NCBI GenBank assembly: GCA_902519375.1
Contig: CABYJS010000001.1
Coordinates: 34,240 to 98,239 of the forward strand
DNA length: 64,000 nucleotides
Origin: an uncultured Pelagibacteraceae bacterium
Lineage (GTDB): Bacteria; Pseudomonadota; Alphaproteobacteria; Pelagibacterales; Pelagibacteraceae
Direction: 5' to 3'
Shown here one piece after another: positions 49,488-58,172 of the stretch. A program made the translations under genes and the position numbers. The first letter of the stretch is position 1; every line of letters starts with the position of its first letter. Under the pieces are notes generated by a model that had not been told where the DNA came from, did not search any database, and worked only from the letters and a program-made list of their open reading frames with translations.

Positions 49488-51719
49488 ATGAAATATTTTA
49501 CTTCTCTTATTTTTAGTTTATTTTTTTTAATAGGCACAAGTGTCAAAGCTTTCGAAATGCCAAATCTTCATGGAGATGTGGGGGTAGGTGCTGATGCAAG
49601 TACAAGCTCTTCTACTCAAGTAGGTGATCAAACAATGACTTCAGAAGCATCGGCTTCTACAAGTGCAGAAGCTTCAGTAGGAGCTGAAGTTACAGACACA
49701 AGTGTTTCAGCAGAAGCAGGAGCATCAGTTGGCGCTGAAGCAGGAGCAAGTACAACTGTTGGAGGAGTAACTGCCGAAGCAGGAGCATCAGTTGGCGCTG
49801 AAGCAGGAGCATCAGCAGGAGCTGAAGTTACAAACACAGCAGTGACAGCAGAAGGAAGTGTTGGAGCATCAGTTAGTGCAGAAGCATCAGCGGGAGTTTC
49901 AGGAAGTTTAGATAGCAATACAGATGCGAGTGCAACTGGAGGAGTTTCCGCAACAGCAGGCGCAGGAGCAGAAACGTCAGGTTTTGTAGGTTTAGATGAT
50001 GGTAGAGCGGGTGCTGAAGGAGGAGCAGAGGCATACGCAGGAGCAGCAGTTGAAGCAACAGGTGAAGCAGGAGTTGACGGAAAATATGGTGGAGCTACTG
50101 TTGGTAGTGGTGCTTCAATAGGAACTTCAGTTGGAGGAGAAATTGGCGGGGGAGCTTCAGTTGGAACAGATGGTGTCGTATCAGCAGAAGTAGACATTGG
50201 TGCAAGACTGGGTATTGGTGCAGAGGTTTCCCTTGCAGTTGAAGTAGATACTTTTGCAATCGCTCAAGATGTTTATAAAGCAAAACCAATTGAAGGCACT
50301 CTTCAAGCTGCAGGACAAGTTACAACATCTAAAGAAGCTAAGTTAGTTAGAAGTGCAATAGATGATCAAGCAAAAAAATTAGGAGTAAAAAAGGAAATAG
50401 ATGCTGTTGGTAATGTTGTTAACGCAGCAGCCAAAGGAAAAATTCAAGAAAAATTAAAAGTTAGAGAAACCAAAAAGAAAGCAGCTAAAGCTGTAACCAA
50501 AGGTTTTAACCAAGGTAAAAAAACAGGAAAGAAAGCTGTTAAAGAAACTAAAAAAACGATTAAAGCATTAAAAAAAGGGAAGATACAAAAAAAAGCAATT
50601 TCCCAAGCAACTAATGTAGCTAGTCAAACAGTAAGATTAGCAAGTTTGAATGTCCCAGCATCTGCAATTAGTAATAAAGTTAATGCTCAAGCAGCCGCAG
50701 ACGCTGCAAAAAAAGCTGCAGGAGCAGTTCAAAAGAAAGCAGAACAAACAGCAGCAGCTGCAAAAAAAGCTGCAGAAGAAACTTCAAAGAGAGCAACAGA
50801 AGCTGCTAAACAAGTTGCTGTAGAAGCAAAAATAAAAGCAAAGAAAGCAGCACAGAAAGCAGCTAGACAAGCAAAAAAGAAAGCAGAACAAGCAGCCGCA
50901 GCAGCAAAACAAAAAGCAGAACAACAAGCTTTAGCAGCTAAGAAGAAAGCAGAAGCCGCAGCAGCTGCTTCAAAGAAAGCAGCTGAAGAACAAGCACGTA
51001 AAGCAAAAAAAGCTGCTCAAGCAGCTAAAAGAAAAGCGGAGGCAGCAGCAAAAAGAGCATCAGAGGAAGCACGTAAGAAAGCTGAAGCAGCAGCAGCCGC
51101 AGCTAAAAAGAAAGCAGAACAAGCAGCCGCAGCAGCTAAAAAGAAAGCAGAGCAAGCAGCAGCAGAAGCTAAGAAGAAAGCAGAGCAAGCAGCCTTAGCA
51201 GCTAAAAAGAAAGCTGAAGCAGCAGCAGCCGCAGCTAAAAAGAAAGCAGAGCAAGCAGCAGCTGAAGCAAGAAGAAGAGCAGAGGAAGCAGCAGCAGAAC
51301 AAAGAAGAAAAGCTGAGCAAGCGGCAGCTGAAGCAAGAAGAAGAGCAGAACAACAAGCAGCTGAAGCAAGAAGAAGAGCAGAGGCAGCAGCAGCTGAATC
51401 AAGAAGAAGAGCAGAACAAGCAGCAGCTGAAGCAAGAAGAAGAGCACAGCAAGCTGCAAATGATGCAGCTAGGAAAGCAAAAAAAACTGGAAAGAAAGTC
51501 AAAAAATTCTTTTCTGATATAAGATTAAAAACAAATATAGAGAATGTTGGTAAATCAGCCTCAGGTATAAATATTTATAAATTTAATTATATTGGAAGCT
51601 CAGTTGGTTATGTTGGTGTAATGGCTCAGGAGGTTCTTTGGGCTACAGAAATGCACTCAAGTGGATATTTAATGGTTGATTATAGTAAACTTGATGTTGA
51701 TTTTAAAAGATTTAACTAA
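49488..51719 (+). CDS. Secreted Ala-rich fibre-like protein with hendecad helical repeats and C-terminal S74-type intramolecular chaperone domain
   Basis: Signal peptide MKYFTSLIFSLFFLIGTSVKAF; AEAGASVGAEAGAS repeats; (K/R)(K/R)(K/R)AEQAAAEA repeats; C-terminus FSDIRLKTNIENVG...IYKFNYI...YVGVMAQEV resembles S74 domains of tail fibres/endosialidases. Confidence 0.75.
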   Translation: MKYFTSLIFSLFFLIGTSVKAFEMPNLHGDVGVGADASTSSSTQVGDQTMTSEASASTSAEASVGAEVTDTSVSAEAGASVGAEAGASTTVGGVTAEAGASVGAEAGASAGAEVTNTAVTAEGSVGASVSAEASAGVSGSLDSNTDASATGGVSATAGAGAETSGFVGLDDGRAGAEGGAEAYAGAAVEATGEAGVDGKYGGATVGSGASIGTSVGGEIGGGASVGTDGVVSAEVDIGARLGIGAEVSLAVEVDTFAIAQDVYKAKPIEGTLQAAGQVTTSKEAKLVRSAIDDQAKKLGVKKEIDAVGNVVNAAAKGKIQEKLKVRETKKKAAKAVTKGFNQGKKTGKKAVKETKKTIKALKKGKIQKKAISQATNVASQTVRLASLNVPASAISNKVNAQAAADAAKKAAGAVQKKAEQTAAAAKKAAEETSKRATEAAKQVAVEAKIKAKKAAQKAARQAKKKAEQAAAAAKQKAEQQALAAKKKAEAAAAASKKAAEEQARKAKKAAQAAKRKAEAAAKRASEEARKKAEAAAAAAKKKAEQAAAAAKKKAEQAAAEAKKKAEQAALAAKKKAEAAAAAAKKKAEQAAAEARRRAEEAAAEQRRKAEQAAAEARRRAEQQAAEARRRAEAAAAESRRRAEQAAAEARRRAQQAANDAARKAKKTGKKVKKFFSDIRLKTNIENVGKSASGINIYKFNYIGSSVGYVGVMAQEVLWATEMHSSGYLMVDYSKLDVDFKRFN
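49713..49811. repeat. Exact 36-bp direct repeat, period 63 bp, inside the Ala-rich gene
   Basis: gaagcaggagcatcagttggcgctgaagcaggagca at 49713-49748 and 49776-49811. Confidence 0.9.
51072..51467. repeat. 12 imperfect tandem 33-bp units encoding 11-residue (hendecad) repeats
   Basis: RKKAEAAAAAA|KKKAEQAAAAA|KKKAEQAAAEA|KKKAEQAALAA|KKKAEAAAAAA|KKKAEQAAAEA|RRRAEEAAAEQ|RRKAEQAAAEA|RRRAEQQAAEA|RRRAEAAAAES|RRRAEQAAAEA|RRRAQQAANDA. Confidence 0.9.
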
Positions 51720-51739
51720 CTCAAATTTATTTTAGATAG

Positions 51740-52981
51740 GTGAAAAAAACATTATTTTTTTTAGTTTTTTTATCGACTTTTATATTTTCAAAATCTTTCG
51801 CAATAGAAGTCTCAATGTTAGAGGCAGAAAAAAGAATTATCTTCCATCAATTATTTTCAAAACAAACCTGTGGTAAAATTTATGAACAAATTGAATTTGG
51901 AGCCAAAAAAAAATTAAAAGAAGAAGTTCTTCTTAAAGCTTATCATAATATAAAAAGAATAAATATTGATGAGGAAAAAGCAATATTATCAATTGCAATT
52001 GATCAAAGAACTTTTTCTTACAAGGAACCTGGTCTAGAAAGAGTAATATTTAAAGTTTTAGCTGAACAAGATTTTTCTGAGGAGTTAGCGGTCATTAATG
52101 AGACAGTTGCAATATCAAAATCTAAAAAAATTGTAGTTTGTGAATATGATTTAAATTCTGGATTAGAAGATGGAAAATTTTTTAATTTTTTCATGAGTTA
52201 TGATAATCATTTAAAAGTTCAGAGTAATGCAGAACCGCAAGTACTTATTTATTACGATGGCACGGTAGAATATGCCTATTACGATGAACAAGTAGAATAT
52301 GCTATTCCAGAATTTAATTATAGAATGTACCCTTTTGATAATCATGAGTTGAGATTTAATATTTCATCAGAAATTTATGATAAATTATTTATTGAAAGAT
52401 CTGATCAGTTTAAAGTCCTTCTAAATGAAACTAAAGATAATGATTATAATAATATTTCTTTTCCAGGTTGGAAAATTGCAAGATACATATCATTTCCAAT
52501 GTCAGAACCTTTAGTCGATGTTTATTCAGATTATTCTAAACACTCAATAGTTTCAGAATTTTACTTTCAACGAAATTGGGCTTCATATTTATTTAAGTTA
52601 ATTATGCCAATTATTGGTATTACCTTTTTGACATATGCGGCTGTATTTATGCGATTAATGGATGGTAGAATTGTAACATTGTGTTCTCTATTATTTACCT
52701 TCGTTGCATTCGACTTTGTATCTTTGGGTCAAACTCCTGAGCTTCAATATATTACTTTGTTAGATTGGCTGATATTTTTAGGTTATACGTTTAATATAAT
52801 TACAATATTATTTTCAATATCAGAGTCATATTTTTTACGTCAAAGAACAAGTGCAAAAGCATCCGATCTTGGGGATGTTGACAGAGTCTATTTAAATAGA
52901 ATAAGGTTTTATTATAAAACAGTAATGCCAGTGACTTATGTTGTCACATTTTTTATGGGTTATTACTTTATGCTGATTTAG
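51740..52981 (+). CDS. Pentameric ligand-gated ion channel (Cys-loop superfamily, prokaryotic) homologue; GTG start
   Basis: Signal peptide; extracellular 'EPQVLIYYDGTVEYAYYDEQVEYAIPEFNYRMYPFDNHELRF' matches the Pro-loop region of pLGICs (GLIC ...SPDGTVQYLERFSARVLSPLDFRRYPFDSQTL); four TM helices with M1-M3 pattern RNWASYLFKLIMPIIGITFLTYAAVF / GRIVTLCSLLFTFVAFDFVSLGQTPELQYITLLDWLIFLGYTFN. Confidence 0.82.
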   Translation: MKKTLFFLVFLSTFIFSKSFAIEVSMLEAEKRIIFHQLFSKQTCGKIYEQIEFGAKKKLKEEVLLKAYHNIKRINIDEEKAILSIAIDQRTFSYKEPGLERVIFKVLAEQDFSEELAVINETVAISKSKKIVVCEYDLNSGLEDGKFFNFFMSYDNHLKVQSNAEPQVLIYYDGTVEYAYYDEQVEYAIPEFNYRMYPFDNHELRFNISSEIYDKLFIERSDQFKVLLNETKDNDYNNISFPGWKIARYISFPMSEPLVDVYSDYSKHSIVSEFYFQRNWASYLFKLIMPIIGITFLTYAAVFMRLMDGRIVTLCSLLFTFVAFDFVSLGQTPELQYITLLDWLIFLGYTFNIITILFSISESYFLRQRTSAKASDLGDVDRVYLNRIRFYYKTVMPVTYVVTFFMGYYFMLI

Positions 52982-53189
52982 TCTTATCAATTATTGCAAT
53001 CAAGCCAAATAATATCAAGATTCGCATGAAAGCTTTATTATTAAAGATTACTCATTTTAGTGTGCTGAAGTCGCTTAAAACCTTACTATGTAAGTTAAAT
53101 ATCCTTATTATGTGTCATTCTTACAGTAGAAATTATTCTTTTTTATACTATATGAATTCGTATATTAGGAACCAAATACTATATTTTTG

Positions 53190-53699
53190 ATGTCAGAAAA
53201 AAAAACTAAAAGAAGAGATTTTCTATTTACTGCCACTTATGCAGTCGGAGCTGTGGGTGTAGGAGCTACCGTTTGGCCAATGATTGACCAAATGAACCCA
53301 GATGCTTCAGTCAAAGCTTTAGCTAGCACAGAAGTAGATGTCAGCTCATTAACTCCAGGAAAAACAATTACAGTTCTTTGGAGAGGTAAACCAGTTTTTA
53401 TTAGAAGAAGAACTCAAGAGGAAATCTCAGATGCTAAATCAGTTAAAATGGAGGATTTAAAACATCCTGAAAAAGATGAAGATCGAGCAAAGAATCCAGA
53501 ATGGTTAGTGATGCTCGGTGTTTGTACTCATCTAGGGTGTGTCCCTCTTAATGATAAAGGAGATTATAATGGCTGGTTCTGCCCATGTCATGGCTCACAT
53601 TATGACACTTCAGGAAGAATTAGAAAAGGTCCAGCCCCAACTAATATGGAAGTTCCGAAATACGAATTTGTTAATGCTAATACAATTAAAATTGGATAA
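53190..53699 (+). CDS. petA: Ubiquinol-cytochrome c reductase Rieske iron-sulfur subunit
   Basis: TAT-like [54 protein letters not shown] at 53190 preferred over TTG 53187. Confidence 0.98.
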   Translation: MSEKKTKRRDFLFTATYAVGAVGVGATVWPMIDQMNPDASVKALASTEVDVSSLTPGKTITVLWRGKPVFIRRRTQEEISDAKSVKMEDLKHPEKDEDRAKNPEWLVMLGVCTHLGCVPLNDKGDYNGWFCPCHGSHYDTSGRIRKGPAPTNMEVPKYEFVNANTIKIG

Positions 53700-53707
53700 T
53701 AGATATA

Positions 53708-54970
53708 ATGAGTGAGCACGAATACACACCTAAATCAAAATTTGGAAAATGGTTTAACGATAGACTTCCATTACTTTCTTTAGCAAGTCACCTTACAGAT
53801 TACCCTACGCCGAAAAATTTAAACTATTGGTGGACTTTTGGTGGAATACTTACTTTCTGTTTGATAACTCAAATTGTAACAGGACTTACACTTGCTATGC
53901 ATTACATTGCACATGCTGATATGGCTTTTGAAAGTGTTGAGCACATCATGAGAGATGTAAACTATGGATGGTTGATAAGATACATTCATGCAAACGGAGC
54001 ATCAATGTTTTTTTTAGCGGTTTATATTCATATCTTCAGATCTTTGTTTTACGGATCTTATAAATCACCAAGAGAAATAATATGGATTATTGGTATTATC
54101 ATTTATCTATTGATGATGGCAGCAGCTTTCATGGGTTACGTTCTTCCATGGGGACAAATGAGTTTCTGGGGAGCAACAGTTATTACAAATTTATTTAGTG
54201 CAATTCCTTTAGTAGGTGAAGGAATAGTAACTTGGTTGTGGGGTGGTTATTCAGTAGACAACCCGACATTAACAAGATTTTTTACATTACATTACTTAAT
54301 TCCTTTTTTAATTTTAGGATTAGTTGTGCTTCATATTTGGGCACTTCATGTTCCAGGTAACAATAATCCAGTAGGGATAGATATTCAGAAACCGTCTAAA
54401 GATACCGTTCCATTTCATCCTTATATTGTAATTAAAGATGGCTTTGCTTTGTTAATGTTTATGATTGTGTTTGCCTTTTTTGTTTTTTATACCCCAAATA
54501 TATTGGGTCATGCTGATAATTATATAGAAGCTAATCCGTTAGTCACCCCAGCACATATTGTGCCAGAGTGGTACCTCTTACCATTTTATGCAATTTTAAG
54601 ATCAGTCCCAGATAAACTTTTAGGTGTAATTGCAATGTTATCGGCAATTTTGATTTTAGCAGCATTACCTTGGCTTGATACTTCAAAAATTAGATCTGCA
54701 GTATTTAGACCATTATATAAACAATTTTATTGGATCCTAGTAGCGGATGTTTTAATTTTAGGATACGTGGGCGCTATGCCAGCAGAAGGTTTGTACTTAC
54801 TAATTGCAAGAGTTGCTACAGCATATTACTTCTTACATTTTTTAGTAATCCTTCCAGTCTTAGGATACACAGAAAAAACTACTCCAGTTCCATTAAGTAT
54901 TACAGAACCTGTACTTGGTGGATCTCCAAATCTAGCGATGGCTAAAAATAAAGAAAGTTTAAAAGAGTAA
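53708..54970 (+). CDS. petB: Cytochrome b (bc1 complex)
   Basis: [55 protein letters not shown]. Confidence 0.98.
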   Translation: MSEHEYTPKSKFGKWFNDRLPLLSLASHLTDYPTPKNLNYWWTFGGILTFCLITQIVTGLTLAMHYIAHADMAFESVEHIMRDVNYGWLIRYIHANGASMFFLAVYIHIFRSLFYGSYKSPREIIWIIGIIIYLLMMAAAFMGYVLPWGQMSFWGATVITNLFSAIPLVGEGIVTWLWGGYSVDNPTLTRFFTLHYLIPFLILGLVVLHIWALHVPGNNNPVGIDIQKPSKDTVPFHPYIVIKDGFALLMFMIVFAFFVFYTPNILGHADNYIEANPLVTPAHIVPEWYLLPFYAILRSVPDKLLGVIAMLSAILILAALPWLDTSKIRSAVFRPLYKQFYWILVADVLILGYVGAMPAEGLYLLIARVATAYYFLHFLVILPVLGYTEKTTPVPLSITEPVLGGSPNLAMAKNKESLKE

Positions 54971-55750
54971 GTGAAAAATTTTTTCAGGACACTATTTTTA
55001 ATAACATTGATTATTGGAATTTCTTTAAAGTCAAACGCAGCAGAAAAAGTTGAATATTTAAAAACTGATTGGAGTTTTAAGGGTCTTTTTGGAAAATTTG
55101 ATCGAGGAGCTCTACAAAGGGGTTATCAAGTTTACACAGAAGTTTGCTCGTCTTGTCACTCTATGAAATATTTGAGTTATAGAAACTTAGCTGAAAAAGG
55201 AGGGCCAGAATTTTCTGTAGAACAAGCAAAAGCAATTGCAGCATCATTTGAAGTTACTGATGGGCCAAATGCAGATGGTGAAATGTTCACTCGACCTGGT
55301 AAATTATCTGATAAATTTGTAATGCCATACGAGAACGTTAAAGCAGCTCAGGCTGCTAATGGTGGTGCTTATCCTCCAGATATGTCGGTTTTAGTTAAAG
55401 CAAGAGGAGGAGGTGTGGATTATATTTATTCTTTATTACAAGGTTATGAAGACCCTCCATCAGGGGTAATCTTGGATGACGGTGTTTATTATAACAAGTA
55501 TATGTACGGGAACAAAATTAAAATGTCCAATCAACTTTCTGATGGACTTATAGAATATGGTGATGGTACTGAGGCAACAGTTCAACAAATGTCCAAAGAT
55601 GTTACAACTTTTCTAATGTGGACTGCTGAACCACATCTTGAAACTAGGCACCAAATGGGCTTTAAAGCTATAATATATTTGATTATTTTAACAGTGCTAG
55701 TTTATTTTAGTATGAAAAGAATTTGGTCACGTGTTGAAACGGAAATTTAA
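54971..55750 (+). CDS. petC: Cytochrome c1 (bc1 complex), GTG start
   Basis: RGYQVYTEVCSSCHSMKYLSYRNL, GGAYPPDMSVLVKAR, VTTFLMWTAEPHLETRHQMG. Confidence 0.97.
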   Translation: MKNFFRTLFLITLIIGISLKSNAAEKVEYLKTDWSFKGLFGKFDRGALQRGYQVYTEVCSSCHSMKYLSYRNLAEKGGPEFSVEQAKAIAASFEVTDGPNADGEMFTRPGKLSDKFVMPYENVKAAQAANGGAYPPDMSVLVKARGGGVDYIYSLLQGYEDPPSGVILDDGVYYNKYMYGNKIKMSNQLSDGLIEYGDGTEATVQQMSKDVTTFLMWTAEPHLETRHQMGFKAIIYLIILTVLVYFSMKRIWSRVETEI

Positions 55751-56800
55751 AACATCACCATCTTTAACAATATAATCTTTTCCTTCCAACCTCATTTTGC
55801 CATTAGTTTTTGAATTTACCCAACCATCATTACTTATAAAATCGTCATAAGATACTGTTTCCGCTCTTATAAATCCTTTTTCAAAATCTGTGTGAATTTC
55901 ACTAGCTGCTTGAGGGGCTAAACAATTTTTTTGAATTGTCCAAGCCCTAGTTTCTTCAGGTCCCGATGTAAAATAAGTATCTAATTCAAGGATTTGATAA
56001 CTTTTTTTAATCAACATATTTAATCCTATCTCTTTTAAACCAATCATTTCCATATAGTTTTTCTTTTCCTTGGTGTCGAAGGAGTTTATTTGATTTTCAA
56101 TATCAGCTGAAACAATCAAGGTGTTCTCTTGTCCAAATTTATCTATAAATTTTTTTGTATAATCATTACCTGTATGAATACTTTGTTCATCTACATTACA
56201 AACAAATATCCTAGGTTTAATTGATAATAGACCACTTTGATTGAGTTGTTTTTTGCCAAAATCATTTCTTAAAATTAAGATATCATCGTCGTTATTGATA
56301 CATTCTAAGGCAATTTTTAAAATTTTTAACTGTTCTTCATCGATATTTTTTTTATTATTTTTTTCAAGTCTTTTTTGAATAGACTCAAGATCTGCTAGCT
56401 TCATTTCAGTTTCAATAATTTCGATATCTCTTATAGGATCAACATTCGGGTTCACATTTTGAATATCAGCTGAGTCAAAACATCTAATCATATGTATAAT
56501 TGCATCAACCTCTCTTATATGAGAAAGAAACTTATTTCCTAGACCCTCTCCCTTAGAGGCTCCTTTAACTAAACCTGCAATATCAACAAATGAAATAGTT
56601 GTATTAATAATCTTTTTTGATTTGGATATTTTAGCTAAATTCTCCAATCTATTGTCTGGCACTGGCACAACACCAACATTTGGATCGATTGTACAAAATG
56701 GAAAGTTCGCAGCTTGAGCTTTACTTGAGTTTGTTAACGCATTAAATAAAGTTGATTTACCAACATTTGGCAATCCTACTATTCCACATTTTAAGCTCAT
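55727..56800 (-). CDS. ychF: Ribosome-binding ATPase YchF (Obg family)
   Basis: MSLKCGIVGLPNVGKSTLFNALT, FVDIAGLVKGASKGEGLGNKFLSHIREVDAI, TSGPEETRAWTIQKNCLAPQAA. Confidence 0.98.
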   Translation of the reverse strand: MSLKCGIVGLPNVGKSTLFNALTNSSKAQAANFPFCTIDPNVGVVPVPDNRLENLAKISKSKKIINTTISFVDIAGLVKGASKGEGLGNKFLSHIREVDAIIHMIRCFDSADIQNVNPNVDPIRDIEIIETEMKLADLESIQKRLEKNNKKNIDEEQLKILKIALECINNDDDILILRNDFGKKQLNQSGLLSIKPRIFVCNVDEQSIHTGNDYTKKFIDKFGQENTLIVSADIENQINSFDTKEKKNYMEMIGLKEIGLNMLIKKSYQILELDTYFTSGPEETRAWTIQKNCLAPQAASEIHTDFEKGFIRAETVSYDDFISNDGWVNSKTNGKMRLEGKDYIVKDGDVLNFRFNT

Positions 56801-57360
56801 TATTTATTATTTATGGTACTAGAAAATAAATCCAATTTTTTTTCCACAAGAATAGAAACTGACTCAGTTATTTCTTTTGAAATTTTTTCTATTTCAACAG
56901 TTTCATCTTCATCGAAGTTCTGCAAAACATAGTCTGACACCTCCATACCATTTTTGGGTTTTCCGATTCCAACCCTTACTCTTGAGTAGTCTTTACCAAT
57001 AAATTTATCAATAGATGCAATACCGTTATGTCCTGCGTTTGATCCACCAAATTTAGCTTTTATTTTTCCTAATTCAACATCAAGATCATCGTGAAAAACA
57101 ATTACATCCTCAGCATCAATTTTAAAATATTCTATTAATTCTCTTATACATATTCCTGAATTATTCATAAAAGTAAGAGGTTTGATTGCATAAACTTTTT
57201 TACTACCAATATTCCCAGTGGTTAAAAGTCCCTTAAATTTAGGTTTTTGTTTTGATAAACCAAATTTTTTATTAATAGAGTCTATAATTTTAAACCCAAC
57301 ATTGTGTCTATTGTTTTCACTATCAGGGGTTGGATTTCCTAATCCTACAAATAAAAGCAT
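56800..57360 (-). CDS. pth: Peptidyl-tRNA hydrolase
   Basis: LFVGLGNPTPDSENNRHNVGFKIID, PLTFMNNSG, FHDDLDVELGKIKAKFGGSNAGHNGI. Confidence 0.97.
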   Translation of the reverse strand: MLLFVGLGNPTPDSENNRHNVGFKIIDSINKKFGLSKQKPKFKGLLTTGNIGSKKVYAIKPLTFMNNSGICIRELIEYFKIDAEDVIVFHDDLDVELGKIKAKFGGSNAGHNGIASIDKFIGKDYSRVRVGIGKPKNGMEVSDYVLQNFDEDETVEIEKISKEITESVSILVEKKLDLFSSTINNK

Positions 57361-57393
57361 AAATAATGGATTGAAACTTTCAAATTTAAGTAA

Positions 57394-58125
57394 TTACTTT
57401 TTTTCTTCAGCTTGTTTTTTTTCAGCAGGTTTTTTGTTTTCATTATCTTTTTTATCACCTTTTTCTCCGTCTGCAGTTGGCTTATCACCCTCGGCTGCTG
57501 CTTCAGCTCCCTCTGTACCTGCTTCACCCTCTGCAGTTTCTGCCTCTACTGGTTTTTCGGGTTCTTTCATAACTGTTGGCGCTGCTAGGGTAGCTATAAC
57601 AAAATCTCTCCCTTGAATTGTTGGAGAAACTTCAGCGTCCAGTTTTACAGATGAAATTTTAAAACTTTCACCGATGTCAACTCCATCAAGATCTATTGTT
57701 AAACTTTCAGGTATTTTTTCACTAGGACATTTTAATTCTACTTTTCTTCTAACTATATTTAAGACTCCACCTCTTTTTAGTCCTGGAGATTTTTCATGGT
57801 TTATAAAATTTACTGGAACCTCAATCTTTATATTTACACCAGGGAGAACTCTTAGGAAATCTACATGAGTAGGCTCATCACTCAAGATATGATATTTAAC
57901 TTCTCTGGGTAAAACATTTTGTGATTTTCCGTCGATATTTAAAGTAATAATATTCGACAGAAAATTTTCTTTTTCAATTAAAAATTTAAGTAATTTTTTT
58001 GAAATAGAAATTTTTTGATTTTTATCTTTTCCACCATATATAATAGCTGGAACATCACCACTATTTCTAATGGCATTCAATTGTCCTTTAGTGGAGTTAT
58101 CTCTAATGTTAGCTTCAAGTGAATA
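57394..58125 (-). CDS. rplY: 50S ribosomal protein L25/general stress protein Ctc
   Basis: SLEANIRDNSTKGQLNAIRNSGDVPAIIYGG, HVDFLRVLPG, charged C-terminal tail; start at MYSLEA (58125) preferred. Confidence 0.95.
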   Translation of the reverse strand, partial: YSLEANIRDNSTKGQLNAIRNSGDVPAIIYGGKDKNQKISISKKLLKFLIEKENFLSNIITLNIDGKSQNVLPREVKYHILSDEPTHVDFLRVLPGVNIKIEVPVNFINHEKSPGLKRGGVLNIVRRKVELKCPSEKIPESLTIDLDGVDIGESFKISSVKLDAEVSPTIQGRDFVIATLAAPTVMKEPEKPVEAETAEGEAGTEGAEAAAEGDKPTADGEKGDKKDNENKKPAEKKQAEEKK

Positions 58126-58172
58126 CATAAAACAGAGGTTTTTACCCCATGTTAACAAATAATCAAGGGTTA

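Noticed and set aside
49628-50289. Long antisense ORFs (189, 61 and 64 aa) opposite the Ala-rich gene
   Set aside because: Low-complexity Pro/Ala/Leu/Ser translations that mirror the sense repeats; absence of stops is a by-product of repeat composition.
51072-51467. 33-bp tandem units considered as a CRISPR-like or satellite array
   Set aside because: In-frame, no spacers, clear protein-level periodicity; it is coding repeat.
51017-51502. Antisense ORFs of 161 and 74 aa opposite the hendecad repeats
   Set aside because: Ala/Leu/Phe-rich translation is the mirror image of the KKAEQAAA repeats; no independent gene evidence.
49488-51719. Prophage remnant suggested by the S74 tail-fibre-like domain
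   Set aside because: The protein has a signal peptide and no phage structural, integrase or lysis genes occur nearby; flanks are housekeeping.
57218-57616. Plus-strand 132-aa ORF and minus-strand 60-aa ORF over pth/rplY
   Set aside because: Overlaps of the confident pth and rplY frames, low-complexity translation.
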